Position numbers and translations under genes: made by a program. A DNA stretch of 40,314 bases from Pseudomonadota bacterium. Lineage in GTDB: Bacteria; Pseudomonadota; Gammaproteobacteria; Burkholderiales; Rhodocyclaceae. How positions within the stretch are numbered: position 1 is the first letter of the stretch; the number at the start of each line of letters is the position of its first letter. This document shows, piece after piece, positions 12,139-22,452 of the stretch. Under the pieces are notes generated by a model that was not told where the DNA came from, ran no database searches, and saw only the letters and a program-made list of their open reading frames with translations. The DNA lies in the NCBI GenBank assembly GCA_021811225.1, contig JAJZPJ010000002.1, forward strand, positions 1 through 40,314, given 5' to 3'.

Positions 12139-13320
12139 ATGAACTTCAAACGACTCTCCGATCAGAACTTGCGCGGCAAGCGCGTGTTCATCCGCGCCGA
12201 CCTCAACGTGCCGCAGGACGACGAGGGCAACATCACCGAGGACACGCGGATCCGCGCCTCGCTGCCCGCCATCGAATACGCGCTCGGAGCGGGCGCGGCG
12301 GTGATGGTCACCTCCCACCTCGGCCGCCCGACCGAGGGCGAGTTCAAGCCCGAAGACAGCCTGGCGCCGGTCGCCAAGAGGATGTCCGAACTGCTGGGCA
12401 AGCCGGTGCGCCTGCAGCAGAACTGGGTGGACGGCGTGGCGGTCGCGCCCGGCGAGGTCGTGCTGCTGGAAAACTGCCGGGTGAACAAGGGGGAAAAGAA
12501 GAACGCCGAGGAGCTGGCGCGGAAGATGGCCAAGCTCTGCGACATCTACGTCAATGACGCCTTCGGCACCGCCCATCGCGCCGAGGCGACCACCCACGGC
12601 ATCGCCAGGTACGCGCCGATCGCCTGCGCCGGCCCGCTGCTGGCGGCCGAGCTGGACGCGCTGGGACGCGCCTTGAATGCGCCGGCCAAGCCGCTCTTGG
12701 CGATCGTCGCCGGCTCCAAGGTCTCGTCCAAGCTGACCATCCTGAAGGCGCTGGCGGACAAGGTGGACCGCCTGATCGTCGGCGGCGGCATCGCCAACAC
12801 CTTCATGCTCGCCGCCGGCCTGCCGATCGGCAAGTCGCTGGCCGAAGCCGACCTGGTCCCCGAGGCGCGCGCCATCATCGAGATGATGAACAAGCGCGGC
12901 GCCTCGGTGCCGATCCCCGACGACGTGGTCACGGCGACCGAGTTCTCGGCCGCCGCCGCCGCGACGGTGAAGGACGCCCGGAGCGTGGCAGCGGCAGACA
13001 TGATCCTCGACATCGGCCCGCGCACCGCGCAACGCCTGGCCGAGGAGATCGGCCGCGCCGGCACCATCGTCTGGAACGGCCCGGTCGGGGTGTTCGAGTT
13101 CGACCAGTTCGCGCACGGCACCGAGACCCTGGCGCGCGCCATCGCCGCCTCCAAAGCCTATTCGATCGCCGGCGGCGGCGACACCCTGGCGGCGATCGCC
13201 AAGTACGGCATCGCAAAAGAGGTGAGCTACATTTCCACCGGCGGCGGCGCCTTCCTGGAGTTCCTCGAAGGCAAGAAGCTGCCCGCGGTCGAAGTGCTCG
13301 AACAGCGGGCCAAGGACTGA
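12139..13320 (+). CDS. pgk: Phosphoglycerate kinase
   Basis: [45 protein letters not shown]; start at the internal Met of the 12085 ORF. Confidence 0.97.
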   Translation: MNFKRLSDQNLRGKRVFIRADLNVPQDDEGNITEDTRIRASLPAIEYALGAGAAVMVTSHLGRPTEGEFKPEDSLAPVAKRMSELLGKPVRLQQNWVDGVAVAPGEVVLLENCRVNKGEKKNAEELARKMAKLCDIYVNDAFGTAHRAEATTHGIARYAPIACAGPLLAAELDALGRALNAPAKPLLAIVAGSKVSSKLTILKALADKVDRLIVGGGIANTFMLAAGLPIGKSLAEADLVPEARAIIEMMNKRGASVPIPDDVVTATEFSAAAAATVKDARSVAAADMILDIGPRTAQRLAEEIGRAGTIVWNGPVGVFEFDQFAHGTETLARAIAASKAYSIAGGGDTLAAIAKYGIAKEVSYISTGGGAFLEFLEGKKLPAVEVLEQRAKD

Positions 13321-13343
13321 CCCGGCCAGACCCGCTGGCCGGG
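13321..13343 (+). other. Strong hairpin directly after the pgk stop codon
   Basis: CCCGGCCAG-ACCCG-CTGGCCGGG, perfect 9-bp arms, no T-tract. Confidence 0.7.
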
Positions 13344-13393
13344 CCGGACAGGGCGGCCCACCGCCTCCGGTAACCCCACTCCGGTAACCCCTT

Positions 13394-14830
13394 ATGCACC
13401 GCTTCACCAAGATCGTCATCACCTTAGGCCCCGCCTCCTCCGATCCGGCGGTGCTGGCCAAGCTGGTCGAAGCCGGCGCCGACGTGGTGCGGCTCAACTT
13501 CTCGCACGGCACGGCCGCCGACCACCGCGATCGCGTCGCGGCGCTGCGCCACGCGGCGCAGGCGGCGGGCCGGGTGGTCGGCGTGATGGCCGACCTGCAG
13601 GGGCCGAAGATCCGCGTCGGCAAGTTCGCGGCCGACAAGGTGATGCTGAAGTCAGGCCAGAACTTCGTGCTCGACGCCGAGTGCCGTCTGGGCGACGCCG
13701 ATCACGTCGGCCTCGATTATCCCGAACTGGTCGAGGACGTGGCGCCCGGCGACGTGCTGCTGTTCAACGACGGCCGCATCGTCATGGACATCCTGCGCAT
13801 CGAGAACCGACGCATCCACTGCAAGGTGCGCCACGGCGGCGAACTGTCGAACAACAAGGGCATCAACAAGCAAGGCGGCGGCCTCACCGCGCCGGCCCTG
13901 ACCGCCAAGGACAGGGAGGACATCCGGACCGCGGCCGCCCTCGACGTCGACTTCGTCGCCGTCTCCTTTCCCAAGTCGGGCAGCGACATGCGCCAGGCGC
14001 GCGACCTTCTCGCCGCCGCCGGCTCCAGCGCGCTCTTGATCGCCAAGATCGAGCGCGTCGAGGCCATCGCCAATCTCGAGGACATCCTCCACGCCACCGA
14101 CGGCGTCATGGTGGCGCGCGGCGACCTCGCCGTCGAGGTCGGCGACGCCGCGGTGCCGGCGCTGCAAAAGCGCATCATCCGGACCTCGCGCGAGATGAAC
14201 AAGTTCGTCATCACCGCGACGCAGATGATGGAGTCGATGATCAGCAGCCCGGTGCCCACCCGCGCCGAGGTCTCCGACGTCGCCAACGCGGTGTTGGACG
14301 GCACCGACGCGGTGATGACCTCGGCCGAGACCGCCGCCGGCCAGTACCCGGTGGAGACGGTCGAGGCGATGGTGCGCGTCTGCGTCGAGGCGGAAAAATC
14401 CGACGAGGTCGCGCTCGACCGGCACTTCCTCGACCGGGTGTTCACCCGCATCGATCAGTCGATCGCCATGGCGGCGCTATTCACCGCGGTGCACCTCAAG
14501 GTCAAGGCGATCGCCGCACTCACCGAATCGGGCGCGACGGCGCTGTGGATGTCGCGCCTGGACTGCGGCGTGCCGATCTACGCGCTGACCCCCTCGACCC
14601 GCACGCGCGACAAGGTCAGTTGCTTCAAGGGCGTGACGCCGCTGCTGATCCGCTACGCCGGACACGACCGCGACGAACTCTTGTTCGCCGCCGAGGAAGA
14701 ACTGATCCGCGCCGGCGCGGCCGAACTGGGCGACCTGATCGTGCTCACCATCGGCGAGCCGATCGGCACGCCCGGCGGCACCAACACGCTCAAGATCGTC
14801 CGCGTCGGCGAGCACCGAACCCCCAATTAA
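13394..14830 (+). CDS. pyk: Pyruvate kinase
   Basis: MHRFTKIVITLGPASSDPAVLAKLVEAGADVVRLNFSHG; MVARGDLAVEVG; ITATQMMESM. Confidence 0.97.
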   Translation: MHRFTKIVITLGPASSDPAVLAKLVEAGADVVRLNFSHGTAADHRDRVAALRHAAQAAGRVVGVMADLQGPKIRVGKFAADKVMLKSGQNFVLDAECRLGDADHVGLDYPELVEDVAPGDVLLFNDGRIVMDILRIENRRIHCKVRHGGELSNNKGINKQGGGLTAPALTAKDREDIRTAAALDVDFVAVSFPKSGSDMRQARDLLAAAGSSALLIAKIERVEAIANLEDILHATDGVMVARGDLAVEVGDAAVPALQKRIIRTSREMNKFVITATQMMESMISSPVPTRAEVSDVANAVLDGTDAVMTSAETAAGQYPVETVEAMVRVCVEAEKSDEVALDRHFLDRVFTRIDQSIAMAALFTAVHLKVKAIAALTESGATALWMSRLDCGVPIYALTPSTRTRDKVSCFKGVTPLLIRYAGHDRDELLFAAEEELIRAGAAELGDLIVLTIGEPIGTPGGTNTLKIVRVGEHRTPN

Positions 14831-14848
14831 CCATAACAGGAGACCATC

Positions 14849-15913
14849 ATGCCCCTCGTATCCATGCGCCAATTGCTCGACCACGCCGCCGAGCACGGCT
14901 ACGGCCTGCCGGCTTTCAACGTGAACAACCTGGAGCAGGTGCGCGCGATCATGGAAGCCGCCGACGAGACCGACAGTCCGGTGATCATGCAGGGCTCGGC
15001 CGGCGCCCGCAAATACGCCACCGAACCCTTCCTGCGCCACCTGATCCTGGCGGCGATCGAGGCCTACCCGCACATCCCGGTGGTGATGCACCAGGACCAC
15101 GGCCAGAGCCCGGCGGTGTGCATGGGCGCGATCCGCTCCGGCTTCTCCAGCGTGATGATGGACGGCTCGCTGAAGGAGGACGGCAAGACCCCCTCCAGTT
15201 ACGATTACAACGTCGCCACCTCGCGCCAGGTGGTCGATTTCTCCCACGCCATCGGCGTCACCGTCGAGGCGGAGCTGGGCGTCCTGGGTTCGCTCGAGAC
15301 CATGCAGGGCGACAAGGAGGACGGCCACGGCGCCGAAGGGCAGATGACGCGCGAGCAGCTCCTGACCGATCCCGACCAGGCCGCCGACTTCGTCAAGCGG
15401 ACGCAGTGCGACGCGCTCGCCATCGCCATCGGCACCTCGCACGGCGCCTACAAGTTCACCCGCAAGCCGACCGGCGACATCCTGGCGATCGGGCGGATCA
15501 AGGAAATCCACGCCCGCATCCCCAACACCCACCTGGTGATGCACGGCTCGAGCTCGGTGCCGCAGGAATGGCTGGAGATCATCCGCAAGTACGGCGGCCA
15601 GATGAAGGAGACCTACGGCGTGCCGGTCGAGGAGATCGTCACCGGCATCAAGCACGGCGTGCGCAAGGTCAATATCGACACCGACATCCGTCTGGCGATG
15701 ACCGGCGCGATGCGCCGCCTGATGGCCGAGAAACCCGCCGAGTTCGATCCGCGCAAGTTCCTCGCCGACGCGCAGAAGGCCGCCAAGGAGATCTGCGTGG
15801 CGCGCTACCAGGCCTTCGGCAGCGCCGGCATGGCCTCGAAGATCAAGCCGCTGTCGCTGGACAAGATGGCCGAGCGCTACAAGTCCGGGGAACTCAACCA
15901 GATCGTGAACTGA
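14849..15913 (+). CDS. fba: Fructose-bisphosphate aldolase class II (CbbA type)
   Basis: [50 protein letters not shown]. Confidence 0.96.
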   Translation: MPLVSMRQLLDHAAEHGYGLPAFNVNNLEQVRAIMEAADETDSPVIMQGSAGARKYATEPFLRHLILAAIEAYPHIPVVMHQDHGQSPAVCMGAIRSGFSSVMMDGSLKEDGKTPSSYDYNVATSRQVVDFSHAIGVTVEAELGVLGSLETMQGDKEDGHGAEGQMTREQLLTDPDQAADFVKRTQCDALAIAIGTSHGAYKFTRKPTGDILAIGRIKEIHARIPNTHLVMHGSSSVPQEWLEIIRKYGGQMKETYGVPVEEIVTGIKHGVRKVNIDTDIRLAMTGAMRRLMAEKPAEFDPRKFLADAQKAAKEICVARYQAFGSAGMASKIKPLSLDKMAERYKSGELNQIVN

Positions 15914-15922
15914 GCGTGAGCT

Positions 15923-15958
15923 GCCGGGGCCGCGCCCTAAACGCGCGTCGGCCCCGGC
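15923..15958 (+). terminator. Hairpin in the fba-purC intergenic region, possible end of the CBB/glycolysis transcript
   Basis: GCCGGGGCCG ... CGGCCCCGGC, perfect 10-bp arms; no U-tract, so only terminator-like. Confidence 0.5.
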
Positions 15959-16016
15959 CGGGAAACGGCGGCGAGTAATGTGTAAAATCATTCCTTTTCA
16001 TCCATTGCCCACCGCC

Positions 16017-16901
16017 ATGTCAGCCCTCTACGAATCCTCGATTGCCAGCCTGCCGCTCCTGGGTCGCGGCAAGGTACGCGACATCTACGCCGTCGATGAG
16101 CAGCGCCTGCTGATCGTCACCACCGACCGTCTCTCCGCCTTCGACGTGATCCTGCCCGACCCGATCCCGGGCAAGGGCGAGGTGCTGACGGCGGTGGCCA
16201 ATTTCTGGTTCGAAAGACTCGCCCACGTCGTCCCCAACCACCTGACCGGCGTCGATCCCGAGAGCGTGGTCCAGGGCGAGGCGGAGCGCGCGCAGGTGCG
16301 CGGTCGCGCCATCGTGGTCAGACGCCTCAGGCCCCTGCCGGTCGAGGCGGTGGCGCGCGGCTACCTGATCGGCTCGGGCTGGAAGGACTACCAGGCCAGC
16401 GGCGCCGTCTGCGGCATCGCTCTGCCCCCGGGCCTCAAGCTCGCGGAGAAACTGCCGCAGCCGCTATTCACCCCCTCGACCAAGGCGGAGATGGGCAGCC
16501 ACGACGAGAACATCGATTTCGGCCGGGTCGAGCAGCTGCTCGGGGCGAGTCTCGCCGCCACGGTGCGCGACCTCACCCTGCGTCTGTACACCGAGGCGGC
16601 CGAGTATGCGCGGGGCCGCGGCATCATCATCGCCGACACCAAGTTCGAGTTCGGCCAGGACGAGGCGGGCAAGCTGTATCTGATCGACGAGGCGCTGACC
16701 CCGGACTCCTCGCGCTTCTGGCCCGCCGACCAGTACCAGGTCGGCTCGAGTCCGCCGTCCTTCGACAAGCAGTACCTGCGCGACTACCTGGAGACCCTGG
16801 ACTGGAACAAGCGGGCGCCGGGACCGAAGCTGCCGGCCGAGATCATCAGCAAGACCAGCGCCAAGTACCACGAAGCCCTGTCCCGCCTGACCGGCCGATG
16901 A
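16017..16901 (+). CDS. purC: Phosphoribosylaminoimidazole-succinocarboxamide synthase
   Basis: [48 protein letters not shown] synthase; TAAAAT -10-like box at 15983. Confidence 0.96.
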   Translation: MSALYESSIASLPLLGRGKVRDIYAVDEQRLLIVTTDRLSAFDVILPDPIPGKGEVLTAVANFWFERLAHVVPNHLTGVDPESVVQGEAERAQVRGRAIVVRRLRPLPVEAVARGYLIGSGWKDYQASGAVCGIALPPGLKLAEKLPQPLFTPSTKAEMGSHDENIDFGRVEQLLGASLAATVRDLTLRLYTEAAEYARGRGIIIADTKFEFGQDEAGKLYLIDEALTPDSSRFWPADQYQVGSSPPSFDKQYLRDYLETLDWNKRAPGPKLPAEIISKTSAKYHEALSRLTGR

Positions 16902-18934
16902 ACCCGCTGCTCGATTTCTCCGGCCTGCCGCGTTTCGACGCGATCGCGCCGGAGCACGTCGTGCCCGCGATCGGCCAGCTCCTCGCCGAGAACCGCGCCG
17001 CGGTGGAGAGGCTCGCCGCGCCCGCGACGCCGGCCACCTGGGCGGACTTCGTGCAGCCGCTGACCGACGCCGGCGAGCGCCTCTCCCGCGCCTGGGGCAT
17101 CGTCGGCCATCTGCACTCGGTCAATGACGTGCCGCCCTGGCGCGAAGCCCACAACGCGATGCTGCCCGAGGTGACGCGCTTCTACTCCGAACTGGGCCAG
17201 AATCTGGCGCTGTTCGCCAAGTTCAAGGCGCTCGCCCAAGGTCCGGAATACGCGCAGCTGACCGCCGCGCGGCGCCGGATCATCGACAACGACATCCGCG
17301 ACTTCCGCCTGTCGGGCGCCGAGCTGCCCGAATCCGACAAGCCGCGCTTCAAGGCGATCCAGGAAGAACTGGCCGAGATCGAGACCCGGTTCTCCGAGAA
17401 CCTGCTCGATGCCACCAACGCCCACAGCGAGCACGTGACCGACGCGGCCTCGCTCGCCGGCCTGCCCGAGGACGAGCGCCGGGCGGCGCGCGCCGCGGCC
17501 GAAAAGGACGGATTGTCCGGCTGGAAATTCACCCTGCGCGCGCCCTCCTACCAGCCGCTGATGCAGTACGCCGACGACCGCGCGCTGCGCGCCCGCATGT
17601 ACCGCGCCTACGCCACCCGCGCCTCGGAGCTGGGCAAACCCGAATGGGACAACTCCGCGCTGATCGACAGGATCCTGGCGCTGCGCGCCGAGGAGGCGAA
17701 GCTCCTGGGCTACGGCAACTACGCGGAGCTGTCGCTGGTGCCGAAGATGGCCGACTCGCCGCAGGAGGTCGCGAGCTTCCTGCGCGAGATCGCCGCCAAG
17801 GCCCGCCCCTACGCCGAAAAAGACGTCGCGGAACTCAGGGACTTCGCCCGCGCCGAGCTGGGACTGGGAGAGTTGGAGAGCTGGGATCTGGCCTGGGCGT
17901 CGGAGAAGCTGAAGCAGCGCCGCTACGCCTTTTCCGGCGACGAGGTGAAGCAGTACTTCCCGGAGCCGCAGGTGATCCGCGGCCTGTTCGGGGTGATCGA
18001 GGCGCTGTTTTGCGTGAAGCTGGAACAAGACAGCGCGCCCGCCTGGCACCCCGACGTGCGCTTGTTCCGCATCACGCGCGCCGGCGAGCTGGTCGGCCGC
18101 TTCTACCTCGACCTCTACGCCCGGGAGGAGAAGCGCGGCGGCGCCTGGATGGACGAGGCGATCGCCCGGCGCCGGATCGCCGCCGGCGTCCAGGTCCCGG
18201 TCGCCTATCTCAACTGCAACTTCTCCGGCCCGGTCGGGGACAAGCCCGCCTGCTTCACCCACGACGAGGTGATCACCCTGTTCCACGAGTGCGGCCACGG
18301 CCTGCACCATCTGCTCACCCAGGTCGATGAACTGCCGGTCTCGGGCATCCACGGGGTCGAATGGGATGCGGTCGAACTGCCCAGCCAGTTCATGGAGAAC
18401 TTCTGCTGGGAGTGGCAGGTGCTCTCGGGCATGAGCGCCCACGTCGAGTCCGGCGCGCCGCTGCCGCGCGAACTCTACGACAAGATGCTGGCGGCGAAGA
18501 ACTTCCAGGCCGGCATGGACGCGCTGCGCCAGGTCGAGCTGGGCCTGTTCGACCTGCTGGTGCACAGCGAGCTGGCGCCGGGCGGGAGCGTGCTCGATCT
18601 GCTGGCCAAGGTCAGGCGCGAGGTGGCGGTGTTCACGCCGCCGGACTGGCAGCGCCTGCCGCACAGCTTCTCGCACATCTTCGCCGGCGGCTACGCCGCC
18701 GGCTACTACAGCTACAAGTGGGCGGAGGTGCTGTCCGCCGACGCCTTCGAGGCTTTCGAGGAGAGCGCCGGGCAAGCCGGCGGCGTGCTCGATCCGGCCA
18801 CCGGCGAGCGCTTCTGGCGCGAGATTCTCGCCGTCGGCGGTTCGCGCCCGGCGCTCGACTCTTTCCGCGCCTTCCGCGGCCGCGAGCCGCGCGTCGATGC
18901 GCTGCTGCGCCACAACGGCATGTCCGGACCATGA
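16898..18934 (+). CDS. prlC: M3 family oligopeptidase A
   Basis: 678 aa; zinc site [18 protein letters not shown] overlap with purC. Confidence 0.95.
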   Translation: MNPLLDFSGLPRFDAIAPEHVVPAIGQLLAENRAAVERLAAPATPATWADFVQPLTDAGERLSRAWGIVGHLHSVNDVPPWREAHNAMLPEVTRFYSELGQNLALFAKFKALAQGPEYAQLTAARRRIIDNDIRDFRLSGAELPESDKPRFKAIQEELAEIETRFSENLLDATNAHSEHVTDAASLAGLPEDERRAARAAAEKDGLSGWKFTLRAPSYQPLMQYADDRALRARMYRAYATRASELGKPEWDNSALIDRILALRAEEAKLLGYGNYAELSLVPKMADSPQEVASFLREIAAKARPYAEKDVAELRDFARAELGLGELESWDLAWASEKLKQRRYAFSGDEVKQYFPEPQVIRGLFGVIEALFCVKLEQDSAPAWHPDVRLFRITRAGELVGRFYLDLYAREEKRGGAWMDEAIARRRIAAGVQVPVAYLNCNFSGPVGDKPACFTHDEVITLFHECGHGLHHLLTQVDELPVSGIHGVEWDAVELPSQFMENFCWEWQVLSGMSAHVESGAPLPRELYDKMLAAKNFQAGMDALRQVELGLFDLLVHSELAPGGSVLDLLAKVRREVAVFTPPDWQRLPHSFSHIFAGGYAAGYYSYKWAEVLSADAFEAFEESAGQAGGVLDPATGERFWREILAVGGSRPALDSFRAFRGREPRVDALLRHNGMSGP

Positions 18935-19440
18935 ACGCCCGCCGCCTGCGCAGCGCGCTATTGGCCAGCTCGCTGGCCGCATTGAGCCTGTACGCGGCGA
19001 GTGCGCAGGCGCAGACCACCTATCGCTGGATCGGCCGGGACGGCCAGGTGAATTACTCGGACCAGCCGCCCCCGCCCGACGCCAAGGATCCCAGCCAGGC
19101 GCCGCTCGGCGCGCCCAACCTGGTCGACACCGGCGGCCCCTCCTACAGCGAGAAGCGGGCGGCGCGCATCTTCCCGGTGATCTTATATACCGGCGCCGAT
19201 TGCGTCGCCGAGTGCCAACTCGCCCGCGACTACCTGAAGCGCCGCGGCGTCCCCTACCGCGAGCAATTGGTGAAGTCGGTGGCCGACGCCGCGGCGCTCG
19301 AGCAGGCCACCGGCAGCAAGGTGCTGATGGTGCCGACCATCCTGGTCGGCAAGACCGCGCGCCAGGGCTTCGAGGCGGGCGCATGGGACCAGTTGCTCGA
19401 GAGTGCGGGCTACCCGCTGCAAGGACCGGCCTTGAAGTGA
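18931..19440 (+). CDS. DUF4124 / glutaredoxin-like secreted protein
   Basis: Signal peptide [51 protein letters not shown] (DUF4124) then ILYTGADCVAECQLARDYLKRRGVPY (thioredoxin-fold, CX3C); ATGA overlap with prlC. Confidence 0.85.
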   Translation: MNARRLRSALLASSLAALSLYAASAQAQTTYRWIGRDGQVNYSDQPPPPDAKDPSQAPLGAPNLVDTGGPSYSEKRAARIFPVILYTGADCVAECQLARDYLKRRGVPYREQLVKSVADAAALEQATGSKVLMVPTILVGKTARQGFEAGAWDQLLESAGYPLQGPALK

Positions 19441-19441
19441 C

Positions 19442-19687
19442 TCAGCCGCCGGCGATCTTCGGGAACAGGAATACCTCGCTCGCCCCGGCAATTTTCTGCA
19501 GCAGCGCGTCCTGATAAATCTCGCCGTCGATGGCGACCGCGATCTCCGTCTCCAGTCGGCTCGCGAGTTCCGGATAGCGCTCGCCCAGGGCGGCGAACAG
19601 CTGGCGGACGTTGCCGACCTCGAGCTCGATCGCGGTCTCGCCGCCGGTGTAGAGCGCCAGGCCGGAAGACAGCGAGATCCTGGCCAA
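19442..19687 (-). CDS. MoaD/ThiS-family ubiquitin-like sulfur-carrier protein
   Basis: 81 aa MARISLSSGLALYTGGETAIELEVGNVRQLFAALGERYPELASRLE...VFLFPKIAGG; beta-grasp pattern with C-terminal GG. Confidence 0.85.
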   Translation of the reverse strand: MARISLSSGLALYTGGETAIELEVGNVRQLFAALGERYPELASRLETEIAVAIDGEIYQDALLQKIAGASEVFLFPKIAGG

Positions 19688-19696
19688 GCTCAGTGG

Positions 19697-21976
19697 TCAA
19701 GCAGGCCGGTCCGCGATCGCCCGCGCCACCCGCGGCGGCGACAAGGGCAGATCGCACAGCCGGATGCCGAGCGCATGACTGACGGCATTCGCGATTGCGG
19801 CCAGGGGCGCGATGATCGGCACCTCGCCGCAGCCGCGCACCCCGTAGGGGTGATTGGGATTGGGCACCTCGACGAGCACCGTGTCGATGTAGGGCAGGTC
19901 CGAGGCGACCGGAATGCGGTAGTCGAGAAAGCCGGGATTCTGGAGCACGCCGTCGGCGCCATAGACGTACTCCTCGTTCAGCGCCCAGCCGATGCCCTGG
20001 GCGACGCCGCCCTGGAGCTGGCCCTCGACGTAGGCGGGATGGATGGCGCGACCCACGTCCTGCACCGCGGTATAGCGCAGCACCCTGATCGCGCCGGTCT
20101 CCCGATCCACCGCGACGTCCACGATGTGCGTGCCGAAGCCCGGGCCCGCGCCCTGGGCGTTGATCTCGGCGTGGCCGGCGATGGTGCCGCCGGTCTTGCC
20201 CGCGAGCCTGGCGATCTGGGCCAGGCTCATCGGCTCGAACCGGATCGCGCTGCCCTCCGCCGGCCGGGCCTGCCCGTCTTTCCAGATCACCGCCTCGACC
20301 GGCACCTCGCGGATGGCGGCGACGCGAGTCCTCAACCGGTCGATCGCCTGGCGCGCCGCCGTGACGCAGGCCATGCCGCCGGCAAAGGTGCCGCGGCTGC
20401 CGGCGGTGATGAAGTTGAAGCCGAGCACGGCGGTGTCGCCGACGATCGGCCGCACCTGCTCGAAGGGAATGCCCAGTTCCTCGGCCACCATCATCGCCAT
20501 CGCCGCGCGCGAACCGCCGGCGACGTCCAAGGTGCCGTGCATCAGCGCCACCGTGCCGTCCTCGTTGATGTTCACCGTGGCGGAGGTCTCGCCGCCGATG
20601 TTGAACCAGAAGCCGGTGGCCACGCCGCGGCCCTGGTCCGGCCCGAGCGGCGCACGGTAGTGCGGATGGGCGCGCGCCGCCTCCAGCGTCTCGACGTAGC
20701 CGATGGTCCCCAGCTTCGGCCCGTAATAGGTCTGCGTGCCTTCGCGGGCGGCGTTTTTCAGGCGGAACTCGATCGGGTCGATGGCGAGCTTCCCGGCCAG
20801 CTCGTCGATCGCGCTCTCCACCGCGAAGGCCGCGATCGGCGCGCCCGGCGCCCGGTAGGCGGCGACCTTGGGGCGGTTGCAGGTGACGTCGTGGCCGATG
20901 ACGCGGACGTTGTCCAGGTCGTAGCGGGTGAAGGCGCACATCGAGGCCGGCGCCACCGAGGAGCCGGGATAGGCCCCGGCCTGGAAGTTGAGCTCGGCAA
21001 ATGCCGCGGTGATCCTGCCGTCCTTCGTGGCGCCCAGCCTGACCTTGACGTTGCCGCCCGAGGTCGGGCCGGTGGCGCGGAACACCTCCTCGCGGCTCAT
21101 CACCATCTTCACCGGCCGATGGGATTTCCGCGACAGGACGATGGCCAAGGGCTCGTTGTAGATGTTGTTCTTGCCGCCGAAGCCGCCGCCGATTTCGGTC
21201 GGCGTCACGCGGATCCGGCTCACCTCCATCTGCAGCAGCTTGGCGCACTGGGCGCGGAACATGAAGTGTCCCTGGGTCGAGGTCCACAGCTCGACCTGAC
21301 CGTCTTCCGTGGTGCTGGCGAGACAGGCCTGCGGCTCGATGTAGCCCTGGTGCACCGGCTGGGTGTTGAACTCGCGCTCGACGATCACCTCGGCCCGGGC
21401 GAAGCCCGCCGCCACGTCGCCGCGCGAAAATTCGAGGCGCTTGGCGATGTTGGAGGGCTTGTCCGGTTTGGGGCTGACCCCCTCCGTGTATTGCGCCTCG
21501 TGCAGCAGCGGCGCGTCCGGGCGCATCGCCTCCCGCACGTCGATGACGTGGGGCAGGACCTGGTAGTCGACCTTGATCAGTTTGAGCGCCTCACGCGCCA
21601 CGGACTCGCTGATCGCGGCCACCGCCGCCACCGGATGGCCGTCGTAGAGCACCTTCTCGCGCGCCATCATGTTGCGGGTGACGTCGCGATAATTGATCGT
21701 CAGTTCGCCGGCGGCGGCGTATTCGTCCGGCATGTCGGGAAAGTCGTCGCGCGTGACCACCGCCTTGACGCCGGGCAGCGCCAAGGCCAGCGAAGTGTCG
21801 ATGGCCAGGATGCGCGCGTGCGGGTGCGGGCTCCTCAGCACCTTGCCGATCAGCTGGCCGGGCAGGCTGACGTCGGCGCCGTAGCGGGCGCGCCCGGTCA
21901 CCTTGTCCACGCCGTCGGGGCGCAGCGGCCGGCTGCCGACGATCTTCAAGTCCTCGGTCCCGATCGCCGACGACAT
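19697..21976 (-). CDS. Xanthine dehydrogenase family, molybdopterin-binding large subunit
   Basis: MSSAIGTEDLKIVGSRPLRPDGVDKVTGRARYGADV; IGGGFGGKN; AYRAPGAP; GVRGCGEVPIIAPLAAIANAV; the upstream part of ORF 19697..22399 is a frame overlapping the FeS gene. Confidence 0.92.
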   Translation of the reverse strand: MSSAIGTEDLKIVGSRPLRPDGVDKVTGRARYGADVSLPGQLIGKVLRSPHPHARILAIDTSLALALPGVKAVVTRDDFPDMPDEYAAAGELTINYRDVTRNMMAREKVLYDGHPVAAVAAISESVAREALKLIKVDYQVLPHVIDVREAMRPDAPLLHEAQYTEGVSPKPDKPSNIAKRLEFSRGDVAAGFARAEVIVEREFNTQPVHQGYIEPQACLASTTEDGQVELWTSTQGHFMFRAQCAKLLQMEVSRIRVTPTEIGGGFGGKNNIYNEPLAIVLSRKSHRPVKMVMSREEVFRATGPTSGGNVKVRLGATKDGRITAAFAELNFQAGAYPGSSVAPASMCAFTRYDLDNVRVIGHDVTCNRPKVAAYRAPGAPIAAFAVESAIDELAGKLAIDPIEFRLKNAAREGTQTYYGPKLGTIGYVETLEAARAHPHYRAPLGPDQGRGVATGFWFNIGGETSATVNINEDGTVALMHGTLDVAGGSRAAMAMMVAEELGIPFEQVRPIVGDTAVLGFNFITAGSRGTFAGGMACVTAARQAIDRLRTRVAAIREVPVEAVIWKDGQARPAEGSAIRFEPMSLAQIARLAGKTGGTIAGHAEINAQGAGPGFGTHIVDVAVDRETGAIRVLRYTAVQDVGRAIHPAYVEGQLQGGVAQGIGWALNEEYVYGADGVLQNPGFLDYRIPVASDLPYIDTVLVEVPNPNHPYGVRGCGEVPIIAPLAAIANAVSHALGIRLCDLPLSPPRVARAIADRPA

Positions 21977-22452
21977 CAGGCGCCCCTCATTTCGCGGGCG
22001 GCGGCGAGCACCGCCTCGACGATCTTGTGGTAGCCGGTGCACCGGCACAGGTTGCCGGCCAGTCCGTCGCGCACCTCGGCCTCGGTCGGATCCGGATTGC
22101 GTTCGAGCAGCGCGCGCGCCGCGATCAATATCCCGGGCGTGCAGATGCCGCATTGCAGGGCCGCGTGCTCGAGGAATTTCTGCTGCAGCGGGTGCAACGC
22201 CTCGCCGACCGCCATGCCCTCGATGGTCTCGATCGAGCGGCCTTCGGCCTCGACGCCGAGGACCAGGCAGGAGCAGACCAGGCGGCCGTCGAGCATGACG
22301 CTGCAGGCGCCGCAATCGCCGGTGCCGCAGCCCTCCTTGGTGCCGGTGAGACGCAGTTCGTCGCGCAGCGCTTCGAGCAGCGTCTGCCCGGTCTCGCAAA
22401 GAAATTCGACGGCGTCGCCATTGACCGTCGCCCTGACGTGATGCCTAGCCAT
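21976..22452 (-). CDS. Xanthine dehydrogenase family, [2Fe-2S] small subunit
   Basis: GTKEGCGTGDCGACSVMLDGRLVCSCL and QCGICTPGI ... NLCRCTGYHKIVEAV; TGATG overlap with the large subunit. Confidence 0.94.
   Translation of the reverse strand: MARHHVRATVNGDAVEFLCETGQTLLEALRDELRLTGTKEGCGTGDCGACSVMLDGRLVCSCLVLGVEAEGRSIETIEGMAVGEALHPLQQKFLEHAALQCGICTPGILIAARALLERNPDPTEAEVRDGLAGNLCRCTGYHKIVEAVLAAAREMRGA

Noticed and set aside
13681-15978. 765-aa plus-strand ORF across pyk and fba
   Set aside because: Arg/Pro/His-rich shifted-frame translation overlapping two clear genes; not a real fusion protein.
19180-19215. CX3C (CVAEC) instead of CXXC in the glutaredoxin-like protein
   Set aside because: Looks unusual, but CX3C-type sites appear common in this DUF4124/glutaredoxin-like family from general knowledge, so not reported as novel.
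19775-22033. 752-aa plus-strand ORF antisense to the molybdoenzyme large subunit
   Set aside because: Antisense-frame artefact; the minus strand has the conserved motifs.
21977-22399. Apparent 141-residue N-terminal extension of the molybdoenzyme large subunit (ORF 19697..22399)
   Set aside because: The extension is an Arg-rich out-of-frame reading of the FeS gene; MSSAIGTEDLKIVG at 21976 is the natural start.
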